Notes under the pieces: model-generated
Databases searched by the model: none
The model's input: the letters and a program-made list of their open reading frames with translations, nothing else
Told to the model about the DNA's origin: nothing
Shown: piece by piece, positions 53,037-62,455 of the stretch
Numbering within the stretch: the stretch's first letter is position 1
Layout of the letters: the number at the start of each line of letters is the position of its first letter
Made by a program: the position numbers and the translations under genes
Assembly: GCF_001514115.1 (NCBI RefSeq)
Contig: NZ_KQ948478.1
Coordinates: 1 to 64,000, forward strand
DNA length: 64,000 bases
Direction of reading: 5' to 3'
Source of the DNA: Streptomyces olivochromogenes
Lineage (GTDB): Bacteria > Actinomycetota > Actinomycetes > Streptomycetales > Streptomycetaceae

Positions 53037-53906
53037 TCATGCCTGCCGGACGGCGGTCGTCTCGTCGAGGCTGAGGTTGCGGTCGACGCCGTGCGAGACC
53101 ACGCCCTGACCGGGCTCCAGCCTCAGCCGGATGCCGTCCAGGAGCACCTCGATCTCGTCCGGCTCGAACGACACCAGCCCGGAGACACGCCGCACCTCGG
53201 TCCAGGCGTCCTCGTACGACCACGCCGCGCGGTGGGCGCCGACGATGTCGTAGTAGCTGGCCAGACCCTTGTACGGGCAGAACGTCCGGCCCTCGGCCGG
53301 GGTCAGCGCGGACTCGTCGACATCGGCGCGCGGGACGTACCAGCGGGGTGCGAACCCGGACTCGTACAGGACCAGGGGGCGGGTGGTGTCGGCGACGACC
53401 CGGTCGCCGCTGCGGACGACCAGGTGGCGGCTGGTGGAGCGGATGTCGACGCGGTGGTAGCTGTCGGCGGCGTGGCCGACGATCCGCTCGTCCTCCTCGT
53501 AGAAGGCGTCCATCGCCCGCCACGCGAAGGCGACCCGTCCCTTCAGGTCTCCGGCGTGGTCGGGCAGTTCGGTGTGCTGCCACGCCGCGCGCTGCCTGCT
53601 CTGCGTCCCGGCCCGGACGGTGTACCAGGACGTCGTGCCGAGGTCACGGTGCCGGGTCGTGTGCTCGTCCGGCTGCAGTACGTCGGCGGTGACGTCGCCG
53701 AGCGGGAAGTAGGCCACCGGATAGCGGCCGGGCTCGTGCAGCAGTACGACGTCCTCGCTGTCGACGATCCAGGTGCCGCCGAACCGGACACGCATGCGAC
53801 GGCGCAGCGGCTCGGCGAACAGCATCCGTTCGGGCAGCGGATCGGGGACCAGAAACCGGCCGACCGCCGCGGGCGCGAGCGGTCCTTGCTGCCAGGAGAG
53901 GCCCAT
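53037..53906 (-). CDS. Tandem DUF427 protein
   Basis: The 289-residue protein contains two DUF427 domains: about 35-125 (RMRVRFGGTWIVDSEDVVLL, PVAYFPLGDVTADVL, TTSWYTVRAG) and 165-260 (HLVVRSGDRVVADTTRPLVL, RWYVPRADVDESALTPAEGR, FCPYKGLASYYDIV, AWSYEDAW). DUF427 proteins are beta-rich and of unknown activity. The ATG is preceded by GAAAGGAG in the last unit of an 18-nt repeat array. The gene is 52 bp upstream of the MOSC fusion, suggesting one operon. Confidence 0.9.
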   Translation of the reverse strand: MGLSWQQGPLAPAAVGRFLVPDPLPERMLFAEPLRRRMRVRFGGTWIVDSEDVVLLHEPGRYPVAYFPLGDVTADVLQPDEHTTRHRDLGTTSWYTVRAGTQSRQRAAWQHTELPDHAGDLKGRVAFAWRAMDAFYEEDERIVGHAADSYHRVDIRSTSRHLVVRSGDRVVADTTRPLVLYESGFAPRWYVPRADVDESALTPAEGRTFCPYKGLASYYDIVGAHRAAWSYEDAWTEVRRVSGLVSFEPDEIEVLLDGIRLRLEPGQGVVSHGVDRNLSLDETTAVRQA

Positions 53907-53912
53907 CGTCTT

Positions 53913-54002
53913 GCTCCTTTCGGAGTCTTGCTTCCTTTCGGAGTCATGCTTTCCTTCGGGGTCCTGCCTCCTTTCAAAGTCTCGTTTCCTTTCGGAATCT
54001 TG
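53913..54002 (-). repeat. Five 18-nt repeats carrying Shine-Dalgarno-like cores
   Basis: Read on the minus strand, five consecutive 17-18-nt units each hold CCGAAAGGA or a close variant (AAGACTCCGAAAGGAGC is the last). The final copy is the ribosome binding site of the DUF427 gene. The array fills most of the space between the SDR stop (54026) and that gene. Confidence 0.75.
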
Positions 54003-54025
54003 TTCGGATCGGACCGGGGACGGGA

Positions 54026-54745
54026 TCAGGTGAGCGGCTCACCGCCGTCGATGTGCAGGGTCACGCCGGTCAGGAAGGTGCTGGTCATGGCGAACAGGAC
54101 GGCATTGGCGATGTCGTCGGCGGTGCCGATACGCCGTGCGGGGTTGCGGGCGCCCATATCGGCGAAGTAGTCCGCCTTGCCCTGCTCGCCGAGGGCGTCC
54201 CAGGCGCCGGTGTCGATCACACCGGGAGAGATGGCGTTGACCCGGATCGGGGCCAGTTCCAGGGCGAGCGAGCGGGCCAGGACCTCGGCGGCGCCGTTGG
54301 TGATGGCCACGGCCAGGGTTCCCACCGCGATCTTCGCCGCGGCCACGCCGGAGAAGAGCGTGAACGACCCGCCTTCACCGATGCGGGGGCTCAGGTGCTT
54401 GGCCAGCATGAGCGGGCCGATCACCTTGGTGTCGAACGAGAGCCTGACCGCATCCCGGTCCAGGCCGGCGAGGTGCCCCCGAGCACGGGCCGAGGCCGTG
54501 GACACCACATGGTCGACGGTACCGAGCCGTTCGCCGAGGGCGGCGATGGCGGCTTCGTCGGTGAGGTCGACGGTGTCGGTGGTGATGTCGGGCTCGCCGG
54601 CGTAGGCGTCGGCGAGGGCGTGCCGGTCGCGGCCCGCGGCGATGACGCGGGCCCCCGCGTCCCGGGCGGCGAAGGCGATGGCGCGGGCGATCCCACCGCC
54701 CCGCCCGACGACAAGGACTGTCTCGTCCTTCAGGAGGCCGGTCAT
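54026..54745 (-). CDS. SDR-fold protein lacking the catalytic Tyr-Lys pair
   Basis: The 239-residue Rossmann protein has a modified cofactor loop VLVVGRGGGIARAIAFAARD (about 10-29), VDLTDEAAIAAL, and the family end INAISPGVID, ARRIGTADDIANAVLF and TGVTLHIDGGEPLT. Where YxxxK is expected, the sequence reads TLAVAITNGAAEVLARS with neither Tyr nor Lys. It may bind nucleotide without classical reduction. Its start overlaps the upstream hydrolase stop by 4 bp (ATGA). Confidence 0.88.
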   Translation of the reverse strand: MTGLLKDETVLVVGRGGGIARAIAFAARDAGARVIAAGRDRHALADAYAGEPDITTDTVDLTDEAAIAALGERLGTVDHVVSTASARARGHLAGLDRDAVRLSFDTKVIGPLMLAKHLSPRIGEGGSFTLFSGVAAAKIAVGTLAVAITNGAAEVLARSLALELAPIRVNAISPGVIDTGAWDALGEQGKADYFADMGARNPARRIGTADDIANAVLFAMTSTFLTGVTLHIDGGEPLT

Positions 54746-55608
54746 GTCAGTGTCCTTTCCAGGAAGCTGCGGATGGTGCCCGCAGCGGCGTCAAGATGGC
54801 TTTCGAGCAGGAAATGGCCGCCATCGAGCAGGCAGATCTCGGCCCGGGGTGAGTCGTCGGTGAAGGCGAGCGCGCCCTCGGGGCGGAAGATCTCGTCGTT
54901 GCGGCCCCATACGGCCAGCAGCGGTACCCCGCTGTCGCGGAGGTAGGTGTGCAGCTTCGGGTACAGCGGGAGGTTGCCGGCGTAGTCGGCGAACAGCCGC
55001 AGTTGGACCAGGTCGTTGCCCGGCCGGGACAGCAGGGCGAAGTCGTGATACCAGGTGTCGGGGTCGACCAGGCTCTCGTCCGGCACGCCGTGCAGGTACT
55101 GCCATCGCGTGACCTCCAGGGTCAGCGCCTGACGTATCGCGGCCTCGGTCTGCGGTGTCTGGTCCTGCCAGTACGCGCGCACCGGTTTCCAGAAGTCCTC
55201 CGTGAACCCCGTTTCGTAGCCGTTGCCGTTCTGGCTGATGATCGCCGTGACCGCGGCGGGGTCCGCCAGGGCGAGCCGCCAGCCCAGGGGTGCGCCGTAG
55301 TCGTGGACGTACAAGGCGAACCGGCTGACCCCGAGCTGTTCCAGCAGCTCCGCGGTCAGGTCGGCCAGGGCGTCGAAGGTGTAGTCGAACTCATCCACCG
55401 GTGGCGCGTCGGAGAGGCCGAAGCCCAGATGGTCGGGGGCGATCACGTGAAACCGGTCGGCCAGCAGCGGGATCAGGTTCCGGAACATGAACGAGCTGGT
55501 GGGAAAGCCGTGCAGCAGTACCACGGCGGGCGCGGCGGGCGGCCCCGCCTCCCGGTAGAACAGTCGCTGTCCACGGACGGTGGCGTAGCGGTGGTGGATG
55601 GTCGTCAT
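54742..55608 (-). CDS. Alpha/beta hydrolase (haloalkane dehalogenase/epoxide hydrolase-like)
   Basis: The 288-residue protein has the oxyanion HGFPTSSFMFRNLI (about 33-46), DHLGFGLSDAPPV, the nucleophile elbow VHDYGAPLGWRLAL with Asp as nucleophile (near 103), a cap region, VWGRNDEIFRPEGA and GGHFLLESH (catalytic His). It opens the leftward operon that continues with the SDR-like and DUF427 genes and is divergent from the LAL regulator across 132 bp, so that regulator probably controls it. Confidence 0.9.
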   Translation of the reverse strand: MTTIHHRYATVRGQRLFYREAGPPAAPAVVLLHGFPTSSFMFRNLIPLLADRFHVIAPDHLGFGLSDAPPVDEFDYTFDALADLTAELLEQLGVSRFALYVHDYGAPLGWRLALADPAAVTAIISQNGNGYETGFTEDFWKPVRAYWQDQTPQTEAAIRQALTLEVTRWQYLHGVPDESLVDPDTWYHDFALLSRPGNDLVQLRLFADYAGNLPLYPKLHTYLRDSGVPLLAVWGRNDEIFRPEGALAFTDDSPRAEICLLDGGHFLLESHLDAAAGTIRSFLERTLT

Positions 55609-55740
55609 GGCTGCTCCGTTCACGGTCCGTCCCCCACTGATGTCCTGGTCCAAGCCTGCGACCGGCGGGGCGACGGTCGCATCCGCCACTGGCTGGCCAC
55701 CGTCGCCGGTGCGCCGGCCGGAGGGGGATAACGTGGTGCC

Positions 55741-58521
55741 GTGCGTGAGGCCGCGGACCTGCCGGGCTGGAGGCGCGCGGCGGAGCTGACGGGCCGCCGC
55801 GGCGAGTGCGGGGTGCTCGACCGGCTGATCGGGGCCGTACGCGGCGGTGAGAGCCGGGCGCTGGTGGTGACCGGCGAGCCGGGCGTGGGCAAGACGGCGC
55901 TCCTCGAGTACCTGGCCGTGCAGGCACTCGGCTGCCGTGTCGTACGCGCCGCGGGTGTCCAGTCGGAGATGGAACTCGCCTTCGCCGGGCTGCACCAGCT
56001 GTGCGCGCCGCTGCTGGACCGGCTCGAGCATCTGCCGGGGCCGCAGCGTGACGCGCTGCGCACCGCCTTCGGCATGAGCGAGGGACCGGCGCCGAACCGG
56101 TTCCTGGTCGGTCTGGCCGTGCTGGGCCTGTTGTCCGAGGTCGCGGAGCAGCGGCCGCTGATCTGCCTGATCGACGACGAGCAGTGGCTCGACCGCGCCT
56201 CGGCGCAGGTCCTCGCCTTCGTCGCGCGCCGTCTGGGGGCGGAGTCGATGGGCCTGGTCTTCGCGGCCCGTACCGTGCACGGCGACCTGGCAGGAGTGCC
56301 GGAACTGGTGGTCGAAGGGCTGCGGGAGGCCGACGCGCGGGCCCTGCTGGACGCGGTACTGACCGGGCCGATCGACGCCCGGGTACGCGACCAGATCGTG
56401 TTCGAGGCACGGGGCAACCCGCTGGCCCTGCTGGAGCTGACGCGGGGACTGACGCCCGCGGAGCTGGCCGGCGGATTCGGGCTCCCCGGCCTGATGCCGC
56501 TCTCGGGCAGCATCGAGGAGAGTTTCCTACGGCGGGTCGGCGCCCTTCCGCAACAGTCCCGGAGGCTGCTGCTGATCGCGGCGGCCGACCCTTCCGGCGA
56601 CCCGGCCCTGGTGTGGCGGGCAGCCGGCCGACTCGGGACCGGCACCGACGCCGCGGCACCCGCCATCGAGGCCGGCCTGGTCGAGTTCGGCACCCGGGTA
56701 CGGTTCCGCCATCCGTTGGCCCGCTCGGCGGCCTACCGCTCGGCGTCGGCCCAGGACAGACAGGAGGCGCACCGCGCCCTGGCCGAGGCCACCGATCCGC
56801 GGCTCGATCCCGACCGGCGTGCCTGGCATCGCGCGCAGGCCGCCCCGGGACCAGACGAGGACGTCGCCGCCGAACTCGAACACTCGGCCGGGCGGGCCCG
56901 GGCACGCGGCGGTACGGCCGCGGCAGCCGCGTTCCTGAAGCAGGCGGCGCTGCTCACGCTCGACCCGGCAGGGCGGGCCGGCCGGGCCCTGGACGCTGTG
57001 CAGGCCACGATCCAGGCAGGTGCTTTCGACGTGGCGTCGGAGCTGCTGGCCATGGCCGAATCCGGGCAGCTCAGCGACTTCCAGCAGGCACGTGTCGACA
57101 TGATGCGGGCCCAGCTCGCGTTCAACACCAGCCGGGGTGGTGATGCCCCCGCGCTGCTACTGACGGCGGCCGAGCGGCTCCGGCCCATCGACGCCAGTCT
57201 CTCCCGCGCGGCCTACCTGGACGCGCTGCTCGGCGCGATCTTCGCCGGACGCCTGGCCGGTCCCGGCGGTGACGTGCTGGAGGTGGCCCGGGCGGCGGGC
57301 GCGGCACCTCCGCCGCGTCACGCCCCGCGCGCTCCCGATCTCCTTCTCGACGGCACGGCGGCAACCCTTGATGTCGGGTATGCGGCAGGAGTCCCGGTCC
57401 TGCGCAGGGCCCTGGCCGACTTCGGAGCCGGCATGTCCGTCGAAGAGGAACTGCGACGCATGTACCTGGCGTGCATCACGGCCATGCGGCTCTGGGACGA
57501 CGACAGTTGGGAGACGCTCTCGGCCCGGTACATCCGACTGGCGCGCGAGACCGGCACGCTCAGTGAGCTGCCGCTGGCCCTCACCGCACGTGCCTACGTG
57601 TTGCTGTTCGCCGGTGATCTGCCCGGCGCGGCGTCGCTGTCCGACGAACTGCAGGCGGTCAAGGAAGCGACAGGGAGCGGCCTGGCGTCCTACAGCGCCA
57701 TGGGCCTGGCCGCACTGCGCGGTGACGAGACCGGGGCCTGCGCCGTGATCGACGCCACGCTGGAGGACGTGACCACGCGCGGCGAGGGAATCGGCGTCAC
57801 CTACGCCGAATGGGCGAAAGCCGCCCTCAACAACGGCCTCGGCCACTACGACAAGGCCATGGCCGCGGGCCTGCGTGCCACCGCCTACGACAACGATCCT
57901 GCCGGGATCTGCTGGCCCTTGGTCGAGCTGATCGAGGCCGCCGCACGCTGCGGGACGCCCGAGGCCGCGACCGACGCCTGTCGGCGGCTCTCCGAGATGG
58001 CCGATGCCAGCGGCACCGACTGGATCCTAGGGGCTCGGGCCCGGTCGCGCGCGCTGCTCAGCGAGGGCGACGCAGCCGAGCGCCTGTATCGCGAGGCGAT
58101 CAGCCACTTCGCCAAGACCCGGCTCCGGGTCGATCTCGCCCGCGCGCATCTGCTGTACGGGGAATGGCTGCGCCGGGAACGCCGTCGCAATGACGCACGC
58201 GAACAACTACGCACGGCCCACGGCATGCTGGAGACGATGGGCATGTCAGCGTTCGCCGAGCGTGCCGGCCGCGAACTGCGGGCCGCCGGCGGAACCGCCC
58301 ACAAGCGCACTGCCCCGGCCCGGCATGAGGAACTGACCGCCCAGGAAGGCCAGATCGCCCGGATGGCCCGCGACGGCCTGTCGAACCCGGAGATCGGCAC
58401 CCGCCTGTTCATCAGCGCACGCACCGTCCAGTACCACTTGCGCAAGGTCTTCACCAAGCTCGGCATCACCTCACGCAGCCAGCTCGACCGAGTCCTGCCG
58501 AGCAGCCCTGGCGGCGCATAA
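55741..58521 (+). CDS. LAL-type LuxR-family transcriptional regulator
   Basis: The 926-residue protein has an N-terminal ATPase with Walker A GEPGVGKT (45-52) and Walker B-like PLICLIDDEQWLD, a long tetratricopeptide-like helical middle, and a C-terminal LuxR HTH (EELTAQEGQIARMARDGLSN, PEIGTRLFISARTVQYHLRK, VFTKLGITSRSQL, about 860-918). This is the large ATP-binding LuxR (MalT-like) architecture of pathway-specific activators. GTG 55741 is divergent from the hydrolase operon. The following 58522-58989 shows no recognisable gene. Confidence 0.92.
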   Translation: MREAADLPGWRRAAELTGRRGECGVLDRLIGAVRGGESRALVVTGEPGVGKTALLEYLAVQALGCRVVRAAGVQSEMELAFAGLHQLCAPLLDRLEHLPGPQRDALRTAFGMSEGPAPNRFLVGLAVLGLLSEVAEQRPLICLIDDEQWLDRASAQVLAFVARRLGAESMGLVFAARTVHGDLAGVPELVVEGLREADARALLDAVLTGPIDARVRDQIVFEARGNPLALLELTRGLTPAELAGGFGLPGLMPLSGSIEESFLRRVGALPQQSRRLLLIAAADPSGDPALVWRAAGRLGTGTDAAAPAIEAGLVEFGTRVRFRHPLARSAAYRSASAQDRQEAHRALAEATDPRLDPDRRAWHRAQAAPGPDEDVAAELEHSAGRARARGGTAAAAAFLKQAALLTLDPAGRAGRALDAVQATIQAGAFDVASELLAMAESGQLSDFQQARVDMMRAQLAFNTSRGGDAPALLLTAAERLRPIDASLSRAAYLDALLGAIFAGRLAGPGGDVLEVARAAGAAPPPRHAPRAPDLLLDGTAATLDVGYAAGVPVLRRALADFGAGMSVEEELRRMYLACITAMRLWDDDSWETLSARYIRLARETGTLSELPLALTARAYVLLFAGDLPGAASLSDELQAVKEATGSGLASYSAMGLAALRGDETGACAVIDATLEDVTTRGEGIGVTYAEWAKAALNNGLGHYDKAMAAGLRATAYDNDPAGICWPLVELIEAAARCGTPEAATDACRRLSEMADASGTDWILGARARSRALLSEGDAAERLYREAISHFAKTRLRVDLARAHLLYGEWLRRERRRNDAREQLRTAHGMLETMGMSAFAERAGRELRAAGGTAHKRTAPARHEELTAQEGQIARMARDGLSNPEIGTRLFISARTVQYHLRKVFTKLGITSRSQLDRVLPSSPGGA

Positions 58522-58989
58522 GAGGTTGTTCTGGAGAGTTCGTTCATTCTCGTGGGACTTGAGGCGAGTTGTCTCGTTCTCAGCCTTCCGCTTCACCAGG
58601 GATACCGTGTGCTGGTGGACGGTCAGCGTGCTCGGCGACGGTCATGCGATTGCGGGATTGCATCAGCGGCGACGTAGTGACGAGACGATCAGCTCGTGTG
58701 TCTCCGACGTTCTCGCACGCTCTGTCTGTTCGCCTGGTGAGCATTTCGAGCGGCGCAGGCGTCACAACCGGCCCCTGCCCCCTCTCCGTCACGCCATCTT
58801 CCACCGCTGAGAGTTGCCTCCCGTGCAGTTCGCCGCCGAGACAATCATCGGGATGGAGCTTCCCGTCGTACACCACAAGATCCACTGCTGGCGCTCCCCG
58901 CCGCACTTCAACAGCGCCGGCCTCTTGTTGCTGCGGCTCCACCACCACTTCTCGTGAGCGCCGATGCTACAGCCGGTGACATACACGGC
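58522..58989. other. Gap without a convincing gene
   Basis: Open frames here lack family motifs. The stretch lies between the LAL regulator and the IS256 relic and may hold the degraded end of that element. Confidence 0.3.
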
Positions 58990-59657
58990 CCAGTCAGCCC
59001 GACCATCGAGGCATACCCCCCCCCGAGCGTCTTGACCTTGGGAAACTGCCGTCCGGGCATCTCGGCCACCACATCCGGCTGAGTGCGCACGGCCTCGGCG
59101 GTGGTCTACGCGACGGTGGTGCGGATGGTGGCCGCGACCATCTCCGCTGAGCCCTTGTCGATCACGCTGAAGACGTCGCGCACGAAGTGAACCCGACACC
59201 TTTGCCAGGCCGAGCCGAGGAAGACGGTGCGGAGCGCGGCCACCAGCCCACTGTGGCTGTCGGAGATGACCAGCCGGACGTTCTCCAGACCGTGGGCTCG
59301 TAAGGTGCGCAGGAATTTAGTCCAGAACGGCTTCGACCGGCTGTCGCCGACCATCAGACCGAGGGTCTCGCGGTGCCTGGTGGCCGAGATGCCGGTGGCG
59401 ATGGCCACCCCCTGGGAGGCGATCCGCTGGTCCACCTGGGCCGTGCAGTAGGTGGCGTCCAGGAACACGTGAGGGAAGACCGTGTGATCCAGCGGCCGTT
59501 CCTTGAACCCGGCCAGTTCGGCATCGAGTTCACCGCAGATCCGCGACACCTCCAACTTCGAGATCCCGTTGTCCGCCCCGAGTGCCTTGCCAAGGTCGTC
59601 CACGCTGCGGGTGGACACGCCGTGCACGTATACCTCCACCGTGTCCCAGCCCGTCAT
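58990..59657 (-). pseudogene. IS256-family (mutator) transposase relic
   Basis: The minus frame 59657-59106 gives ISKLEVSRICGELDAELAGF, FLDATYCTAQVDQRIASQGV (first DDE Asp), ATGISATRHRETLGLMVGDS, RLVISDSHSGLVAALRTVFL (second Asp) and QRCRVHFVRDVFSVIDKGSA, then an early stop. Beyond the stop another frame continues AVRTQPDVVAEMPGRQFPKV. The C-terminal catalytic Glu region and the N-terminus are missing. Confidence 0.75.
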
Positions 59658-59829
59658 CGCCGTGGTCCGACACAGCGCGGGCCCAGCGGAGACGGCCCTG
59701 CTCGAACTCCTGCGTCAGGAGACCTGGTCCGAGTCCGCTTCCTTCTCCTCGGTGTCCTGACGGCCGAGAAGGAGGCGGGCACCGCTGAATTCCTTGTGTC
59801 GAAACTGGCGTTCCGGAATGCCGTCGGCG

Positions 59830-60602
59830 TCAACCCCTGGGGAATTCACCGCCGTCCACGACGAGATTGCTCCCGGTCAGCCAACTCGCCCGGTCGGACA
59901 TGAGGAACAACACCGCGTGGGCGATGTCGACGGGCTGACCATCGCGCCCCAGCGGCGGGGTCGTGTTGTCCTGGCCCGGCCCCGCGTCCAGGCACGCCCA
60001 CTGCTCCCGCGTCGCTGCGCCGCCGGGGGTGGCGGTTCTGCCGGGAGACACGGTGTTGACCCGGATACCGAACGGGGCCAGCTCCGAGGCCAGTCCCCAG
60101 CTGTAGGCCCCCAGGGCCACCTTTGCCGCCACGTAGCGCAGGAACGATGGTGGCGTGAGGGTGACCGCAGCCGAGGAGACGTGCACGATCACCCCCGAAC
60201 GCCGTTCCCGCATCCCCAGTGCCAGCAGCGAGTCCAGCCGCACCGACGCCAGGAAGTTCAAGTCCAGCGCGTCCTGCCGCTCCTCGTCGGGAATGGCCAC
60301 GGCGCCGGCGTGCGGTCCGGCCCCGCGCCCGCGTTGTGGACGAGGATGTCCACCCCGCCGAGCACCTCGTGCGCGGCCGCGGCGAGCGCCTCCACTCCAG
60401 CCCGTGTCCGCACGTCGGCCGCCACGAAGGTGGCACCCTCCGGTACCGTGCTCGTCGCCGACCTGGCGGTCGTGAGCACCTCGGCGCCCGCGTCCGGGAG
60501 TTGGCGCACGACGGCCGCTCCGATTCCGCGAGAACCTCCCGTGACCAGGGCCCGCTTTCCCGCGAGTTCTCGCGTTCCCGATCCGTTCTCGATCGTGGTC
60601 AT
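59830..60602 (-). pseudogene. SDR-family oxidoreductase with one frameshift
   Basis: Frame one (60602-about 60310) gives GKRALVTGGSRGIGAAVVRQ (cofactor loop), VAADVRTRAGVEALAAAAHE and VDILVHNAGAG. Frame two (60300-59830) gives VAIPDEERQDALDLNFLASV, VIVHVSSAAVTLTPPSFLRY-VAAK (catalytic Ser, Tyr, Lys) and IRVNTVSPGR to SNLVVDGGEFPRG. A single indel near 60300-60325 separates two otherwise intact halves, so decay is recent or the base is a sequencing error. Confidence 0.75.
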
Positions 60603-60824
60603 GCCACCGGTCCTCTCAATTATGTGTTCGTCCGCTCGGCGGAAGAAGGATCGACGTGTGCGGAGCGCGAATCTTCGGAGAAATCGCGGTCAGCACCTCG
60701 TCGAGCTGTTTCACGGTAGGTCCGGAATAGAACGAGAGGCAAAGACGAAATGTCAGCAGCTGCTATAGGGAATTCCTATGGCGCCCCGACCCCGAGCCGG
60801 TGATCATGTGAGTGTCCAGGTCCC

Positions 60825-61310
60825 ATGAATGCCGAGCGAGACCGCGCCTTCCCTCATATATCCCCCATCCCCACCGCGTTGGAGCAACTGACCCGTGCCG
60901 AGGCGACAGCCCCGATCGCCGAGCGGCTCGCGCAGCTCCAGATCGCCGACAAGAGCTACGAGATCCCGACCTACGCCCCGCTGCTGAACACTCTCGACCT
61001 GGTGGGCGCGGGCTCGCGAGGAGGCAGCACCGACGTGTGTGAGAAGGGTGAGCCGCCAGTCCCCCGGGCCGCCGTCCGGCACGCCCCGCGCCAGTGTGCC
61101 GAGGGGTTGGACCAGGATGCTCTCCGGCATGCGCTTCCTGCAGCGAACCGAGAACGCCGCCCATTCAGAGTTCAGGTCTCTCGTCGAGGACCCTCGAGAC
61201 CTGACCGACGAGGACGTCGACGCCAGTACGAGAAGTTCGTCACCAGCAAAGTCGAGAACGAGCCGTCGGCAGTCACCCGTACTGCCCCATCCCAGGGTTT
61301 CCGAACATGA
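60825..61310 (+). pseudogene. Unidentified, probably broken ORF
   Basis: The first about 65 residues from ATG 60825 read as protein (FPHISPIPTALEQLTRAEAT, APIAERLAQLQIADKSYEIP, TYAPLLNTLDLVGAG). Later codons become Arg/Pro-rich while another frame gives MRFLQRTENAAHSEFRSLVE and DPRDLTDEDVDA. A frameshift near 61030 seems likely. I do not recognise the family. It lies between divergent and same-direction SDR genes. Confidence 0.4.
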
Positions 61311-61381
61311 TCGGGCACTCCGAGGAGAAGAAGTGCCATGACGGCTGACAGCCGCCGAACCTATGTCGGGAAGGAAAAGAC

Positions 61382-62176
61382 ATGCTCCTGGACCTCACGG
61401 GACGGACCGCGTTGGTGACGGGATCCACCCAAGGCATCGGAGCCGCGATCGCGGCCGGACTCGCGCGGGCCGGCGCCCGGGTTGGAGTCAATGGACGCGA
61501 CCGGGGCAGGGTCGAGGAGTCCATCGAACAGCTCAAAGCCGACGTGCCGGCCGGCGACTTCCTTCCGGTCACCGCCGATGTCACGTCCGAGGAGGGCGCC
61601 GTCGCCGCCCGGGAAGCCCTGCCGGACGTCGACATCCTCATCAACAATCTCGGCATCTTCGGCGCCAAGGACCCGTTGGAGATCACGGACGACGAATGGC
61701 GTCGCTATTTCGAAGTGAACGTGCTGGCCGCCGTCCGACTCACCCGTACCTACCTGCCGCAGATGATCCAACGGGGGTGGGGCCGCGTCCAATACATCGC
61801 AAGCGACTCCGCAGTGGTGATCCCCGCCGAGATGATCCACTACGGCATGTCGAAGACCGCCCTGCTCGCGGTCAGCCGTGGCTTCGCCAAGCATGCCTCA
61901 GGGACCGGCGTCACCGTGAATTCCGTCATCGCCGGCCCTACCCACACCGCTGGTGTGGAGGATTTCGTGTACCAACTCGTCGACCGCGACCTCCCTTGGG
62001 ACGAGGCACAGCGAGCCTTCATGCGAGAGCACCGCCCGCAGTCGCTGTTGCAGCGCCTGATCGAACCCGAGGAGATCGCCAACATGGTGGTCTACCTGAG
62101 CTCCGACCTGGCGTCCGCCACCACAGGCGGCGCGCTGCGGGTGGATGGAGGGTACGTCGATTCCATCCTCCCCTAA
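61382..62176 (+). CDS. SDR-family NAD(P)-dependent oxidoreductase
   Basis: The 264-residue protein is a complete classical SDR: TGSTQGIG at 13-20, NNLGIFGAKDPLEITDDEW, the catalytic Ser in YIASDSAVVIPAEM, Tyr and Lys in IHYGMSKTALLAVSRGFAKH, TVNSVIAGPTHTAG and GGALRVDGGYVDSILP. GGAAGGAAAAG precedes the ATG. It likely oxidises or reduces a hydroxyl/keto group in the cytoplasm. The gap 62177-62455 after it shows no clear gene or terminator. Confidence 0.93.
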   Translation: MLLDLTGRTALVTGSTQGIGAAIAAGLARAGARVGVNGRDRGRVEESIEQLKADVPAGDFLPVTADVTSEEGAVAAREALPDVDILINNLGIFGAKDPLEITDDEWRRYFEVNVLAAVRLTRTYLPQMIQRGWGRVQYIASDSAVVIPAEMIHYGMSKTALLAVSRGFAKHASGTGVTVNSVIAGPTHTAGVEDFVYQLVDRDLPWDEAQRAFMREHRPQSLLQRLIEPEEIANMVVYLSSDLASATTGGALRVDGGYVDSILP

Positions 62177-62455
62177 GGATGGCCCGAACTCGATGACCCA
62201 TGTCCGACGAGGTCGGCGCCGCTCCGTGCTTGGTACCCCGCTACCACGGGGGCACCAACTGCCGGGAGGCCGAGCGGGCCTCCGCCTTCAAAGCAGTCAC
62301 TGCGGTGACGGCCAAGTGCCCTGTGCGCGGCAACAAAGCGTGCACAGGCCCCGTGGCCCCGGGCGCCCCTGGGATCGGTCCGGGAGGTGTCCGGGGCACA
62401 AGGCCGCGGGTTGTCGTGGTGGGGCCCGTCTTCCGAACCGTTGGGGGCGGCACGG

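Noticed and set aside
60258..60325. Programmed frameshift joining the SDR halves
   Set aside because: No slippery heptamer or downstream structure is evident; a simple indel is more likely.
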